The notes below the pieces were generated by a model, which was not told the DNA's origin, searched no databases, and worked only from the letters and a program-made list of their open reading frames with translations. This document shows, one piece after another, positions 41,728 to 52,450 of a stretch of DNA of 64,000 nt. How positions within the stretch are numbered: the stretch's first letter is position 1; every line of letters begins with the position of its first letter. The stretch comes from Orbus sasakiae (GTDB taxonomy: Bacteria > Pseudomonadota > Gammaproteobacteria > Enterobacterales > Orbaceae). The stretch covers positions 992,001 to 1,056,000 of the forward strand of contig NZ_BAABHY010000001.1 of assembly GCF_039542345.1 (NCBI RefSeq). The letters are read 5' to 3'. Both the position numbers and the translations under genes were made by a program.

Positions 41728-42804
41728 CTAACTCTTTTTGTTAAATAGGTAGTAGCTAATTGCCAAGAAGACAATACTGGTTAACATCGCGCCTAATATG
41801 GGCGGTAATCCGGCAACAATACTCACTTGTGAGAATAAGCTATCCGCAATATAGAAGATGAAGCCAACCGCCACACCAGTAATAACCCTGACGCCCATTG
41901 GGACACTTCTTAACGGTCCAAAAATAAAGGATAGCGCTAATAGCATCATAACAGCTACTGATAACGGTTTAAGCAGTTTTTTCCAGAAAAGGAGTTGATA
42001 GTTCGTTGAATCTTGCCCTGATGATTTTAAATATTGCGCATACTGATACAAACCAGAGGCGGAAAGCGACTCTGGATTTTGCGCAACAATATTTAATTTA
42101 TCGGGCGTAATTGATGATGTCCATTGCATTGATAATAAATTAGTTCCCCTGACTTTATTTGGGTCAGTAAGATCACTTTTATCTACTTGAACAAGTTGCC
42201 AGGCATTATTTTGATAAGTTGCATAAGCCGCATGGGTGATAACACTCAGTTCACCTTCATCACTGACAGAAAAAATATCAATATTTGAAATGGTGTTATC
42301 AGAATCGACTTTACCAATATGCACATAATCATTGCCATCTTTTGCCCAAATACTATCTTGCGTTGCGATTAATGAACCGCCATAGGTTTTTTCTGAGCGC
42401 ATGTTACGCGCAGTTTGTTCACTAGTCGGTGCTACCCATTCACCAATCGCCATCACTATAAGGACTAAAGGAATAGCCGTTTTCATGACAGCTTTGACAA
42501 TATGTAATCGGCTAAAACCGGCGGTTTCCATTACCACTAATTCACTTTTAGACGCTAATAAACCCAGTCCAATGAGTGAACCGATTAATGCTGCAATCGG
42601 AAAAAACACTTCAAGATCTTTAGGAATCATCAATACAGAATATAGTGCGGCAGCCATCGCATCATAATCAACCTTCACTCGGCGAAGCTGATCAATAAAG
42701 CGAATAATGCCAGATAAACTTATTAATAAAAATAAAGTTATCGCAATCATGTTTAATATGGTTTTACCAATGTAACGATCAAGAATAGAAAACATACTAA
42801 ACAT
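41728..42804 (-). CDS. lptG: LPS export permease LptG
   Basis: 358 residues; YjgQ/LptG-type permease with six transmembrane helices (three N-terminal within about 12-120, three C-terminal within about 275-355) around a periplasmic beta-jellyroll. Marker segments are LDRYIGKTIL at the start and SKSELVVMETAGFS near 90, the coupling helix to LptB. With LptF and LptB it extracts LPS from the inner membrane. It starts 4 bp after lptF, with AAGGA at the junction. Confidence 0.95.
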   Translation of the reverse strand: MFSMFSILDRYIGKTILNMIAITLFLLISLSGIIRFIDQLRRVKVDYDAMAAALYSVLMIPKDLEVFFPIAALIGSLIGLGLLASKSELVVMETAGFSRLHIVKAVMKTAIPLVLIVMAIGEWVAPTSEQTARNMRSEKTYGGSLIATQDSIWAKDGNDYVHIGKVDSDNTISNIDIFSVSDEGELSVITHAAYATYQNNAWQLVQVDKSDLTDPNKVRGTNLLSMQWTSSITPDKLNIVAQNPESLSASGLYQYAQYLKSSGQDSTNYQLLFWKKLLKPLSVAVMMLLALSFIFGPLRSVPMGVRVITGVAVGFIFYIADSLFSQVSIVAGLPPILGAMLTSIVFLAISYYLFNKKS

Positions 42805-42808
42805 CCTT

Positions 42809-43924
42809 TTATGAAGCTGTGCGAGCAGGGGTTAATCTATAACGAATTTTTCGCATTGGTATGCTATCCCAAACATTAAACAATACTGCTAACATGAAAT
42901 AGAATCCATTAACTAAGTTAAACCAGAAAGTCGGATCAAGTCGTCCTTTACTTGCATGGGCTTTGATTGAACTTTCTAATAAAAAGTAAACTAAATACAA
43001 TAAAATAGCAGGTAAAATGCGGTTGAGTCGTCCTTGTCTTGGATTTGATGAACTTAATGGAATGACTAAAAAGGCCATCAATGGAACGGATAAAATTAAC
43101 GACACCCGCCAATAATATTCAGCTTTGGCCTTTGGTGTATTGACTTGGCGTAATTCACTAAATGACATTTGATCTACTTTATCATTAGCTTGTGCATCAG
43201 TTGATGTTAATGTTTTTGGTTTTATAATCGCCTGATAATTATTGAAATGTGAAATTCGAAAGTCTTTTAATTGTGCCGAACCTTCATAACGATTAGCATT
43301 ATCTAACACAATAATTTGGTTACCCTGTGCATCATGTAAGACTTTACCTTGATTTGATAATATTACCGAAGGTCTCGCAGCGGTTCCTGGATTCGTTTGC
43401 GCAATAAAAATTTGTTTAATTTGATTATTTTCAACTTTACCAATGTATATTACCGAATCACCTTTTTGTGTTTTTTGAAATTGCCCCGCAAGTAAACCAG
43501 CTAAACTCGGGTTAAGTTTAGCATTTTCGACGAGTTGCTCTTCTTGTACACTTGACCATGGACTATACCAAACTAAATTGGCTATAGTGAAAGAGCAAGT
43601 AATAATAGAGAGAAATAAAATTGCTTGATAAATGATACGTTTTTTAACACCACATGCATACATAGCAACCATTTCACTGTCAGTATAAAATCGCCCAAAA
43701 GCAACCAAAATACCAAGAAAAAGACTCAACGGTAAAATTAATTGAGCCATACTTGACACCCCCAGCAGTAGGAGCGGCATAACTAAATTACTGGGAACAT
43801 CACCATCAACGGCACTAGATAGAATTCTGATCAATTTTTGTGAAAAGAAGATCATGAATAGAATAAATAGGATGGCGAGCTGTGTTTTAAATGTTTCTTT
43901 TATGATGTAACGACGAATAATCAC
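42809..43924 (-). CDS. lptF: LPS export permease LptF
   Basis: 371 residues with a GTG start at 43924. YjgP/LptF family: IIRRYIIKETFKTQ start, GRFYTDSEMVAMYACG near 95 as the LptB coupling segment, periplasmic jellyroll about 130-255, and three C-terminal helices (RVSLILSVPLMAFLVIPLS...). It is first of the lptF-lptG operon and diverges from pepA with 257 bp between, the same arrangement as in E. coli. Confidence 0.95.
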   Translation of the reverse strand: MIIRRYIIKETFKTQLAILFILFMIFFSQKLIRILSSAVDGDVPSNLVMPLLLLGVSSMAQLILPLSLFLGILVAFGRFYTDSEMVAMYACGVKKRIIYQAILFLSIITCSFTIANLVWYSPWSSVQEEQLVENAKLNPSLAGLLAGQFQKTQKGDSVIYIGKVENNQIKQIFIAQTNPGTAARPSVILSNQGKVLHDAQGNQIIVLDNANRYEGSAQLKDFRISHFNNYQAIIKPKTLTSTDAQANDKVDQMSFSELRQVNTPKAKAEYYWRVSLILSVPLMAFLVIPLSSSNPRQGRLNRILPAILLYLVYFLLESSIKAHASKGRLDPTFWFNLVNGFYFMLAVLFNVWDSIPMRKIRYRLTPARTAS

Positions 43925-44181
43925 GTGTAATAAGCCTACTCAACAATATAACTCATCAAATATAATGAAATATTATAGCCTTAAATCCGACTTTTCGTTA
44001 TCAATTTTTTGTTGATATGCTATTGTTTAACGTTAGAATGGCACAATAATATTATTATAGCGCTTCATATGCTTGAAATAGCGCTCAATATAACGATTTT
44101 GAGTATCCGTGCTATCTGGTTACATGAGTAGTTATAAAAACTAAATAGCATTCAAATAGACTAAATGATTAAGGCATAAAA

Positions 44182-45669
44182 ATGAACTTTCAAATTAAAC
44201 ATGGTGATATTTTCAAACAAAAAACAGATTGCTTAGTGTTATCGATTTGGCAGGGCAAAACGCAGTCTGAACGTGTCAGGGATTTTGACAGCATTACCAA
44301 TAATCTGGTGACTCAGTTAATCAAAGCAGGGGACTTTAGCGGTAAAATAGGGGAAACCACTGTATTATATAATGTACCTAATATTAGTGCTAAAAAAGTG
44401 TTACTTGTTGGCGTAGGCGATAAAAAAAGTTTTACAATGGACAAAGTCAGCCAAATCACCAAAAGCATTGCCGATCGTTTGGCGAATTTGAATAGTAAAC
44501 ACATGCTAGTTTCATTAACGGATTTAACGTCTGCCACAAGCTATGAGTTTGTAAGACGATTTATCGAAACCATTGAGTTTCATTGCTATCGTTTTGATGA
44601 ATATCAATCTACTAAGTCCCCAATAATCAAAACTGAGAATATGGTCTTTTCAGTAACAGATAAAGCCTTGGTTGAGTCTGCCGAACAAGGATTATTACAT
44701 GGAATAGCGGTTGCTAATGGTGTTAGTGCAACAAGAACGCTTGCAAACCAGCCGTCTAATGTCTGTAATGCGCAGTACCTTGCTGATAAAGCAAAATACT
44801 TAAATCAGCAGTATACCGATCTAAAAACAGCTTTTTATGATGAAAAAGCGCTAGCTAAGTTAGGTATGAATGCCTACCTTGCCGTGGGTAAAGGTTCAGA
44901 AAATGAATCCATCATGAGTGTGATTGAATATCGAGGTCATAAAGATAAAAATGCAGCACCAATCGTCCTTGTCGGTAAAGGATTAACTTTCGATTCAGGT
45001 GGTATTTCAATTAAACCTGCCGCCGGAATGGATGAAATGAAATATGATATGTGTGGGGCAGCGACTGTTTATGGTGTAATGCAAGCAGTTGCAGCGTTAA
45101 ATCTACCCATCAACGTGATTGGAATTATGGCTGGTTGTGAAAATATGCCAGGAACAGGAGCCTATCGCCCTGGTGATATTCTTACCACGCTATCTGGCCA
45201 AACGGTCGAGGTCATTAATACAGACGCAGAAGGACGATTAGTGCTCTGTGATGTGTTAACGTTTGTTGAACGCTTTAAACCACAAGCGGTGATTGACATT
45301 GCGACCCTAACAGGAGCCTGCATTGTAGCGTTGGGTCACCATTATACTGGTGTAATGGGCAATAACGATAAGTTAGTGGGACAATTAGTGGCAGCTTCGA
45401 CCAAAGCTTATGATAAATCATGGCAACTACCACTTGATGATGCATTCCAACAACAAATCAAATCAAGTTGTGCCGATATTATGAATGCAGCAGGTCGTGA
45501 TGGTGGAACAATTACTGCAGGTTGTTTCTTATCACGTTTTGCTCAAAATTATCATTGGGCACATCTTGATATTGCTGGAACGGCTTGGGTTTCAGGTGCG
45601 AATAAAGGTGCAACAGGGCGTCCTGTATCATTGTTAGTTCAATATTTAATTGAACAGTCTGATTCATAA
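44182..45669 (+). CDS. pepA: Leucyl aminopeptidase (M17)
   Basis: 495 residues. The M17 signature NTDAEGRLVL near 350 and KGLTFDSGGISIKPAAGMDEMK near 265-287 supply the two-metal site (Lys, Asp, Asp, Asp, Glu). The N-terminal 160 residues form the macro-like domain which in E. coli PepA contributes to DNA binding in Xer recombination and carAB control. Cytoplasmic hexamer releasing N-terminal amino acids. It is followed by holC as in other gammaproteobacteria. Confidence 0.97.
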   Translation: MNFQIKHGDIFKQKTDCLVLSIWQGKTQSERVRDFDSITNNLVTQLIKAGDFSGKIGETTVLYNVPNISAKKVLLVGVGDKKSFTMDKVSQITKSIADRLANLNSKHMLVSLTDLTSATSYEFVRRFIETIEFHCYRFDEYQSTKSPIIKTENMVFSVTDKALVESAEQGLLHGIAVANGVSATRTLANQPSNVCNAQYLADKAKYLNQQYTDLKTAFYDEKALAKLGMNAYLAVGKGSENESIMSVIEYRGHKDKNAAPIVLVGKGLTFDSGGISIKPAAGMDEMKYDMCGAATVYGVMQAVAALNLPINVIGIMAGCENMPGTGAYRPGDILTTLSGQTVEVINTDAEGRLVLCDVLTFVERFKPQAVIDIATLTGACIVALGHHYTGVMGNNDKLVGQLVAASTKAYDKSWQLPLDDAFQQQIKSSCADIMNAAGRDGGTITAGCFLSRFAQNYHWAHLDIAGTAWVSGANKGATGRPVSLLVQYLIEQSDS

Positions 45670-45736
45670 AATGTTAATATAAAATATCATTATCGTATAA
45701 AACATGCGTGTCTTGATCTTTATTGGGGTAAGTTAA

Positions 45737-46195
45737 TTGAAAAAAGTCATATTCTATTTAATTGATGATGAAACCACATTGGCTGATCCCCTATTACTGC
45801 CGCATGAAAAACTTGCTTGTCAGACGATCGTTACACATTGGCAACAAGGACAACGGATCCTTGTTGCATGTCAAGATCAACAACAAGCTGAAAAAGTTGA
45901 TGAATACCTTTGGCAACAAGAACCAGACCGCTTCGTACCGCATAATTTAGTTGGTGAGGGAATGAAAGGGGGATCGCCGGTTGAAATTGCATGGTTAGGA
46001 AAAAGAAGTAATGGCAATCGTCAATTGCTCATTAATTTGCAAGAGTCATTTCCTGAATTTTCGACGGTATATAGAGATATCATTGATTTTGTTCCCTTTG
46101 AAAGTCGATTAAAAGCATTAGCTCGTGAGCGCTATATTGCTTATAAAAATGTCGGATTTAATTTAAAAACCATTAATATTAATAAAGCAGAATAA
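45737..46195 (+). CDS. holC: DNA polymerase III chi subunit
   Basis: 152 residues. It begins with a TTG codon (KKVIFYLIDDET), with GGGGTAAG upstream; no ATG is available before the conserved N-terminal strand. Conserved HolC features are LACQTIVTHWQQGQRILVACQDQQQAEKVDEYLWQ and FVPHNLVGEG near 60-75. Chi links the clamp loader (through psi) to SSB. It lies downstream of pepA in the usual pepA-holC-valS order, with one extra gene inserted before valS. Confidence 0.93.
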   Translation: MKKVIFYLIDDETTLADPLLLPHEKLACQTIVTHWQQGQRILVACQDQQQAEKVDEYLWQQEPDRFVPHNLVGEGMKGGSPVEIAWLGKRSNGNRQLLINLQESFPEFSTVYRDIIDFVPFESRLKALARERYIAYKNVGFNLKTININKAE

Positions 46196-46314
46196 TTGTT
46201 TTAATAATAATCAATTGATTATTGTTGATTGACATCACTTTTTTTTTGCTATTTACTAAGGCGCTTTTGAAAAAAAGCACCATCTAAAAATTTAAAAAAA
46301 TTAAGGAGTGAATA

Positions 46315-46746
46315 ATGGGAATGTTATCAGATATTTTTTCAAAAATAATTCCATCAACGAGCATTGTTGGTTCAATCGCTGATAAAATTGTAAAAAAAGC
46401 ACATGCTAATGAAACACCGGCAGCGGCTAAAGTTGAATCACCAGCTGAAACAAATACAACGGATTCTGTCGTCGATACAGCAGAACCATTCAAAGATGTT
46501 GACGTAGTGGCTATCTTAGATGAAATGGCTAAGAAAAACCCACAAAAATTAAATTGGAAAACGTCAATCGTTGACCTTTTAAAACTATTAGGATTAGATA
46601 GCAGCTTAACGGCACGTAAAGCATTAGCGTCAGAACTGCATTACACAGGTAATACAGATGATAGTGCAGCAATGAATATTTGGTTGCACAAAGCGGTTAT
46701 GAAAAAAATTGCTGAAAAAGGCGGAAACGTTAAAGATCTCTTTTAA
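46315..46746 (+). CDS. DUF3597 domain protein
   Basis: 143 residues. The C-terminal half (about 65-143) matches DUF3597: LNWKTSIVDLLKLLGLDSSLTARKALASEL, then MNIWLHKAVMKKIAEKGGNV. The N-terminal part is a short amphipathic start (MGMLSDIFSKII) plus an Ala/Glu/Thr-rich linker. AAGGAG precedes the ATG. Function unknown. The dense helix-rich domain resembles small LysM-companion proteins; the gene is inserted between holC and valS. Confidence 0.85.
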   Translation: MGMLSDIFSKIIPSTSIVGSIADKIVKKAHANETPAAAKVESPAETNTTDSVVDTAEPFKDVDVVAILDEMAKKNPQKLNWKTSIVDLLKLLGLDSSLTARKALASELHYTGNTDDSAAMNIWLHKAVMKKIAEKGGNVKDLF

Positions 46747-46756
46747 TGATCACCTT

Positions 46757-46781
46757 GATGCCTTGATCCTATCAAGGCATC
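46757..46781. terminator. Terminator-like hairpin after the DUF3597 gene
   Basis: Perfect 11-bp stem GATGCCTTGAT/ATCAAGGCATC with a 3-nt loop, 10 bp after the stop codon. There is no T run directly after it. Confidence 0.55.
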
Positions 46782-46948
46782 TGTCAATTTCCCATCAAAT
46801 CCCCCCTTTTTATTTTTATATCTTACAATAGCGTGATTATTCAGTTTTTAACTCATGTTAATTTGTTGTAGAATAGTCTCTATTTATTTCTATTTATGTA
46901 CTCAAGTACAATTAGTGCATATTCTTTTTACTGGATCTGAAAAGCATT

Positions 46949-49816
46949 ATGAAAATAACATTAGATAAAACTTATAATCCTCAAGAAATCGAGCAACCGA
47001 TTTACACTCATTGGGAAGAAAACGGATACTTTAAACCAAATGGTGATAAATCCGCGCCAAGCTACTGTATTGCAATTCCGCCACCAAATGTAACGGGGAG
47101 TTTGCATATGGGGCATGCCTTCCAGCAAACCATCATGGATGCGCTCATTCGCTATCACCGCATGCAGGGTAATAATACACTATGGCAATCGGGTACTGAC
47201 CATGCAGGCATAGCGACCCAAATGGTCGTCGAACGTAAAATTGCGGCGGAAGAAAATAAAACACGTCATGATTATGGTCGAGATGCATTTATTGATAAAA
47301 TTTGGCAATGGAAAGCAGAGTCGGGCGGTAGTATCACCAAACAAATGCGTCGTTTAGGTGACTCAGTTGATTGGGAACGTGAACGTTTTACCATGGATGA
47401 TGGCTTATCTAATGCAGTAAAAGAAGTCTTTGTTCGCTTATATAAAGAAGATCTCATTTATCGTGGTAAACGCTTAGTTAATTGGGACCCTAAATTACGT
47501 ACAGCCATTTCTGATTTAGAAGTTGAAAATAAAGACGTTAAAGGTTCAATGTGGCATATTCGCTATCCACTCGCTGATGGTGTAAAAACTGCTGATGGCA
47601 ACGACTATTTAGTGGTTGCCACAACAAGGCCAGAAACAATTTTAGGCGACACAGGTGTTGCGGTTAATCCAGAAGATCCTCGCTATAAAGATTTGATCGG
47701 TAAATTTATTGTTTTACCATTTGTTAACCGTCGTATTCCGATTGTTGGTGATGAACATGCCGATATGACAAAAGGTACGGGATGTGTAAAAATCACCCCA
47801 GCGCATGACTTTAACGACTATGAAGTTGGTAAACGTCATCATTTACCGATGATCAATATATTAACCTTTGATGGTGATATTCGCCATCAAGCAGAAGTGT
47901 TTGATACAAACGGTGAACCATCAACGGTTTATCCAACTGATTTACCACAATCTTTACAAGGCCTAGAGCGTTTTGCCGCACGTAAAGCTGTTGTTGCTGA
48001 GTGCGATGCTTTAGGTATTCTTGACAAAATCGAACCGCATAATTTAACCATTCCATATGGCGATCGTGGTGGTGTAGTAATTGAACCGATGCTAACCGAT
48101 CAGTGGTATGTTAGAACTAAACCACTTGCTGAAGTGGCAATTGATGCCGTAAAAACGGGTGAAATCCAGTTTGTACCTAAACAATATGAAAATATGTATT
48201 TTTCCTGGATGAATGATATTCAAGATTGGTGTATTTCCCGTCAATTATGGTGGGGACACCGTATTCCAGCTTGGTACGATGAACAAGGTAACGTCTATGT
48301 TGGGCGTAATGAAGATGAAGTACGTCAAGAAAATAACCTCGCGGCTGATATCAAATTGTCACAAGATGATGATGTATTAGATACATGGTTCTCATCAGGA
48401 TTATGGACATTTTCTACATTAGGTTGGCCAGATAATACCGATGATCTTAAAACCTTCCATCCCACAAATGTGTTGGTAACAGGTTTTGATATTATCTTCT
48501 TCTGGGTTGCAAGAATGATCATGCTGACCATGCATTTTATCAAAGATGAAAATGGTAAACCGCAAGTTCCATTCAAAACGGTGTATGTCACCGGCTTGAT
48601 TCGTGATGAAGAAGGGCAAAAAATGTCTAAATCTAAGGGGAATGTTATCGATCCTCTTGATATGATTGACGGAATTTCATTGCCAGCGTTGTTAGAAAAA
48701 CGCACTGGAAATATGATGCAGCCGCAATTGGCAGAAAAAATAGCTAAACGAACTGAAAAACAATTCCCAAATGGTATTGAACCACACGGTACTGATGCAT
48801 TGAGATTTACCTTAGCTGCTCTTGCATCAACAGGTCGTGATATTAACTGGGATTTAAAACGGTTAGAAGGCTATCGTAATTTCTGTAATAAACTTTGGAA
48901 TGCGAGTCGTTATGTTTTAATGAATACCCAAGAACATGATTGTGGCTTCAAAGGTGGTGAACTTGAGTATTCCCTTGCTGACAAATGGATTTTAGCTGAA
49001 TTTAATCAAACGGTGAAATCTTATCAAGATGCCTTTTCAACCTATCGTTTTGATATGGCAGCAAGTATTCTATATGAATTTACGTGGAACCAATTCTGTG
49101 ACTGGTATTTAGAGTTAACCAAATCTGTACTAAGTCATGGTAATGCGAATCAGCAACGGGCCGCTCGCCATACTTTAGTATCAGTATTAGAAGCGTTACT
49201 TAGATTAGCACACCCAATTATTCCATATATTACTGAAGCAATATGGCAAAATGTCAAAGGCATTATGGGTATTACCGCAGATACAATTATGCTACAAAAA
49301 ATGCCGTCATATGATCAACATGCTTATGACGAACACGCTGTTAACGATCTAAACTGGATTAAACAAGTCGTTATTGCTGTACGTAATATCCGTGCTGAAA
49401 TGAACATTGCACCAAGCAAACAACTTGAGCTTATGGTCAGGGATGCTTCACCGACGACACACCGACGAATTAGTGACAATGTCACTTTTATTGAGTCATT
49501 AGCACGCTTGTCTGAAATCATTATTTTAGATGAAGGTGAAAAAGGTCCAATGTCGGTCACAAAATTAGTCGAAGGGGCTGAATTATTAATTCCAATGGCC
49601 GGATTAATTAATAAAACAGATGAACTCGCTCGTTTACGTAAAGAAATTGAACGAATGGATAATGAAATCAATCGTATTGAGACCAAATTATCTAACCCTA
49701 GTTTTGTTGATAAAGCGCCAGAAGCTGTTGTTGCGAAAGAAAAAGAAAAGCAACAAGGCTATCAAGACGATAAAGTAAAATTGCTTGAACAATATGCAGA
49801 GATTGAAAAATTGTAA
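46949..49816 (+). CDS. valS: Valyl-tRNA synthetase
   Basis: 955 residues, the usual length. Class I motifs: HIGH-type SLHMGH near 51-56 and KMSKS near 555. The editing CP1 domain lies about 220-345 (VATTRPETILGDT, GTGCVKITPAHDFNDYE). An anticodon-binding domain and a C-terminal coiled coil (ELARLRKEIERMDNEINRIETKL, about 890-950) complete it. Charges tRNA-Val in the cytoplasm. A terminator follows. Confidence 0.98.
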   Translation: MKITLDKTYNPQEIEQPIYTHWEENGYFKPNGDKSAPSYCIAIPPPNVTGSLHMGHAFQQTIMDALIRYHRMQGNNTLWQSGTDHAGIATQMVVERKIAAEENKTRHDYGRDAFIDKIWQWKAESGGSITKQMRRLGDSVDWERERFTMDDGLSNAVKEVFVRLYKEDLIYRGKRLVNWDPKLRTAISDLEVENKDVKGSMWHIRYPLADGVKTADGNDYLVVATTRPETILGDTGVAVNPEDPRYKDLIGKFIVLPFVNRRIPIVGDEHADMTKGTGCVKITPAHDFNDYEVGKRHHLPMINILTFDGDIRHQAEVFDTNGEPSTVYPTDLPQSLQGLERFAARKAVVAECDALGILDKIEPHNLTIPYGDRGGVVIEPMLTDQWYVRTKPLAEVAIDAVKTGEIQFVPKQYENMYFSWMNDIQDWCISRQLWWGHRIPAWYDEQGNVYVGRNEDEVRQENNLAADIKLSQDDDVLDTWFSSGLWTFSTLGWPDNTDDLKTFHPTNVLVTGFDIIFFWVARMIMLTMHFIKDENGKPQVPFKTVYVTGLIRDEEGQKMSKSKGNVIDPLDMIDGISLPALLEKRTGNMMQPQLAEKIAKRTEKQFPNGIEPHGTDALRFTLAALASTGRDINWDLKRLEGYRNFCNKLWNASRYVLMNTQEHDCGFKGGELEYSLADKWILAEFNQTVKSYQDAFSTYRFDMAASILYEFTWNQFCDWYLELTKSVLSHGNANQQRAARHTLVSVLEALLRLAHPIIPYITEAIWQNVKGIMGITADTIMLQKMPSYDQHAYDEHAVNDLNWIKQVVIAVRNIRAEMNIAPSKQLELMVRDASPTTHRRISDNVTFIESLARLSEIIILDEGEKGPMSVTKLVEGAELLIPMAGLINKTDELARLRKEIERMDNEINRIETKLSNPSFVDKAPEAVVAKEKEKQQGYQDDKVKLLEQYAEIEKL

Positions 49817-49835
49817 TCAGTGATTCAAATAAAAT

Positions 49836-49862
49836 AAAACCCGTATTTTTGCGGGTTTTTTA
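49836..49862 (+). terminator. Rho-independent terminator of valS
   Basis: Stem AAAACCCG/CGGGTTTT with a short T-rich loop and a run of T residues, 20 bp after the valS stop. Confidence 0.88.
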
Positions 49863-50817
49863 TGTCTAATCGAGTAGGGCACACACCAAAGCGTTACATT
49901 GTCACGTAAATTAACTACCGAAAAAAAATCAAATTAACAACTTTTGCTTCAGTTTAATTAAAAACACATCATAAAATTCTTAATTATTCTCTTTTTTGCA
50001 CAATAACAATGCAAGAGGCGATCGACTGTATAAAATAATTTACACTTATTTTCATTCACAAGTTATCCACAGGTAAGAAACATTAGAAAGAATATTTTCT
50101 AAATATTGAGAAACGCACTAAAGTAAAGAATAAAATACGTAACTGTTCAGGGAATGAATATGGTTAGAAATCATCTATTGTCACATTTTATTTATTCTTT
50201 TTTATGATTGTGACATTCAATGGATATACAGAGTAATTGCGCTGTAAACATGACGTTATACTCAACTAACTGATATAACGAAAATGCCAAAAGCAACGAC
50301 AAATGAAGAGCGTAAGCCGATCGGGGAATAGACTTATCCAACAAGGATAAAATAATTGGCGATAAAGAACAATCCATACCATAAATTCGGTAGGATTAAT
50401 AATGAATGGATTAAAATTATGCTAAATACGTTATTAAGACCCACGAATATGATGCTATTGTATGATAAGGCGTTAGCGCAGCAATACTGTCTCATTTAAT
50501 ACGCTAGCCAGCAACAAAGGATTGATTGCGATATAGTCTCTGTACGTGATTTATTCAAAGGGAATAAAAGTACATAGGCGGGGCGATTAATTAGAACGCT
50601 ATCTGTTCATGTTATTGTTACCTTGTTTGATAGCAAATTTTCAATTTCCATAACATAACATTACATAAAAATTAAAATAACTTAAGTTATTGATATTAAT
50701 ATAGTTGAAACATGAGTTGTTTTTTATATCAAGCAATGCCTGTGATAGGGATTGTTGATTAGTAAATTGATTTTATTTAAATTGCAGTTCAATGCAAACA
50801 ATCCTTAGGAGAGTAAT
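49863..50817. other. Long intergenic region, possible gene relic
   Basis: 955 bp without an intact gene. Between about 50280 and 50640 the base composition looks coding-like and short plus-strand pieces can be read (such as NNEWIKIMLNTLLRP and LLYDKALAQQYCLI), broken by stops. I cannot identify the ancestor. A 61-codon minus-strand frame (50192-50377) has no RBS. The last 150 bp should hold the promoter of the SDR gene, whose AGGAG RBS is clear. Confidence 0.35.
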
Positions 50818-51708
50818 ATGAGTAACAGCAACTTAGACAATCCGACAACCAAATATTATCACGAAGCATACCCAAAACAGGAACAACCCGCCCCCGCATT
50901 ACAACGAGAAATGAAACCGATTCCTGATTGTGGTGAAACCAGCTACCAAGGCAACCAACGTTTATTAGGGCGAAAGATTTTGGTAACCGGTGGTGATTCA
51001 GGTATAGGTCGAGCCGCCGCGATTGCTTATGCAAAAGAAGGGGCTGATGTTGCAATTAATTACCTTCCATATGAACAAAAAGACGCTGAAGATGTGGCAA
51101 AAATTATCGAAGCAGCAGGGCGTAAAGTAATATTAATCCCAGGTGATTTGAGTGATGAAAAATTTTGTCAAACACTTGTTGAGCAAGCACATCAAAAACT
51201 GGGTGGTCTTGATAACCTAACCTTAGTTGCCGGTAAACAGGTTGCGGTGGATAACATTTTAAATTTAACAACAGAACAATTGAGAAAAACATTTGATATC
51301 AATGTATTATCATTATTTTGGATTACAAAGGCAGCATTAACTTATTTAAAATCAGGATCTACAATCATTACGACATCATCAATCCAAGCTTATCAACCAA
51401 GTGCAATTTTATTGGATTATGCATCGACCAAAGCCGCAATTATTGCTTTCACCAGAGCATTGGCTAAACAGCTTGCTGATAAAGGAATTCGAGCGAATTG
51501 TGTGGCACCTGGACCAATTTGGACACCATTACAAATCAGTGGTGGTCAACCCAGTGAGGCAATCCCAGAATTTGGTCAACAAGCACCGTTAAAACGTTCA
51601 GGTCAACCCGTTGAACTAGCGAGTTTGTATGTGTTTTTGGCATCAGAAGAATCAAGTTATGTTACCGCAGATGTGTTTGGTGTGACAGGTGGGCTTCATA
51701 TTAACTGA
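50818..51708 (+). CDS. SDR-family oxidoreductase (YghA-like)
   Basis: 296 residues. An N-terminal extension of about 50 residues (YYHEAYPKQEQPAPALQREM... PDCGETSY) is typical of the YghA/GsiB-cluster SDRs. Then the Rossmann motif TGGDSGIGRA near 56-65, catalytic Ser in TTSSIQ near 185, and YASTK near 200. NAD(P)-dependent reductase with a stress-linked but undefined substrate. It stands alone, with a terminator after it. AGGAG precedes the ATG. Confidence 0.92.
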   Translation: MSNSNLDNPTTKYYHEAYPKQEQPAPALQREMKPIPDCGETSYQGNQRLLGRKILVTGGDSGIGRAAAIAYAKEGADVAINYLPYEQKDAEDVAKIIEAAGRKVILIPGDLSDEKFCQTLVEQAHQKLGGLDNLTLVAGKQVAVDNILNLTTEQLRKTFDINVLSLFWITKAALTYLKSGSTIITTSSIQAYQPSAILLDYASTKAAIIAFTRALAKQLADKGIRANCVAPGPIWTPLQISGGQPSEAIPEFGQQAPLKRSGQPVELASLYVFLASEESSYVTADVFGVTGGLHIN

Positions 51709-51736
51709 TTTATTTAGTATTAAATTATTCAAATAT

Positions 51737-51762
51737 AACCGTAGCGCTGCCTACGGTTTTTT
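51737..51762 (+). terminator. Rho-independent terminator of the SDR gene
   Basis: Perfect 8-bp stem AACCGTAG/CTACGGTT with a 6-nt loop and a T run, 29 bp after the stop codon. Confidence 0.88.
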
Positions 51763-52450
51763 ATATCAGTTTTACCAACACTAATTGAAATGATTACTGA
51801 TGAATTAATGATCGGCCAGATAACTCATTGAATTAGATCACCATCTACAAGTTATGCCATTAGTTATCCACTAAAATTGTGAATTCTTTGCATCTAATAA
51901 CGATGAAATTTGAATGTTGAGTTTTATCAATCAACTTAATGTGCCATGTGTAGAATTTAATTTTATGACATAAAAATAGCATAAAAGGTAATTTAATAGA
52001 CTACATTGAGGTTAGTTAGTGTGTGTTTACTTAATTATCAGTGGTTTAGTTATCTTTTTGATTTAAAAGGGTAATTTATAATGTATTATTTAACATAATA
52101 TACATTATGCGAACTAAGGTGTCGTTTTAGAGGAGGGATCAAGTCCGCCAAATTAATCCCTCATAGATTTTAAAATTCAGTGATTCTTTTCATTAAGCTG
52201 CCTTAAAAATTTGTGGCATTTGATACCAAATAATTCTGAGATTTATTTAGACTAATTGTTTGTATCCTTTTTTGTCTAAATTTTAAAGTGACAATTACAA
52301 CACCAATGACTAAACGTATTAGCCCTGTTCAGTGGTAACATCAATAATAAAATATTTTCTGAAAACCCCCGCTAAATCTTTGCGATTTTGAGTAATGATG
52401 GTAATCTTATACAAAAATTTTATTCATCAAGGCAACATTAATCCTATATC
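51763..52450. other. Intergenic region upstream of fnr
   Basis: 688 bp, AT-rich, with no recognisable gene. I looked for a TTGAT-N4-ATCAA FNR box close to the start of fnr and did not see a good one. A small stem AAAGTG.../TTGTA is not convincing. Nothing else is supported. Confidence 0.35.

Noticed and set aside
50192..50377. 61-codon minus-strand frame downstream of valS
   Set aside because: No RBS or homology recognised; lies in apparently decayed sequence.
51763..52450. FNR box upstream of fnr
   Set aside because: No site close to TTGAT-N4-ATCAA could be found by eye.
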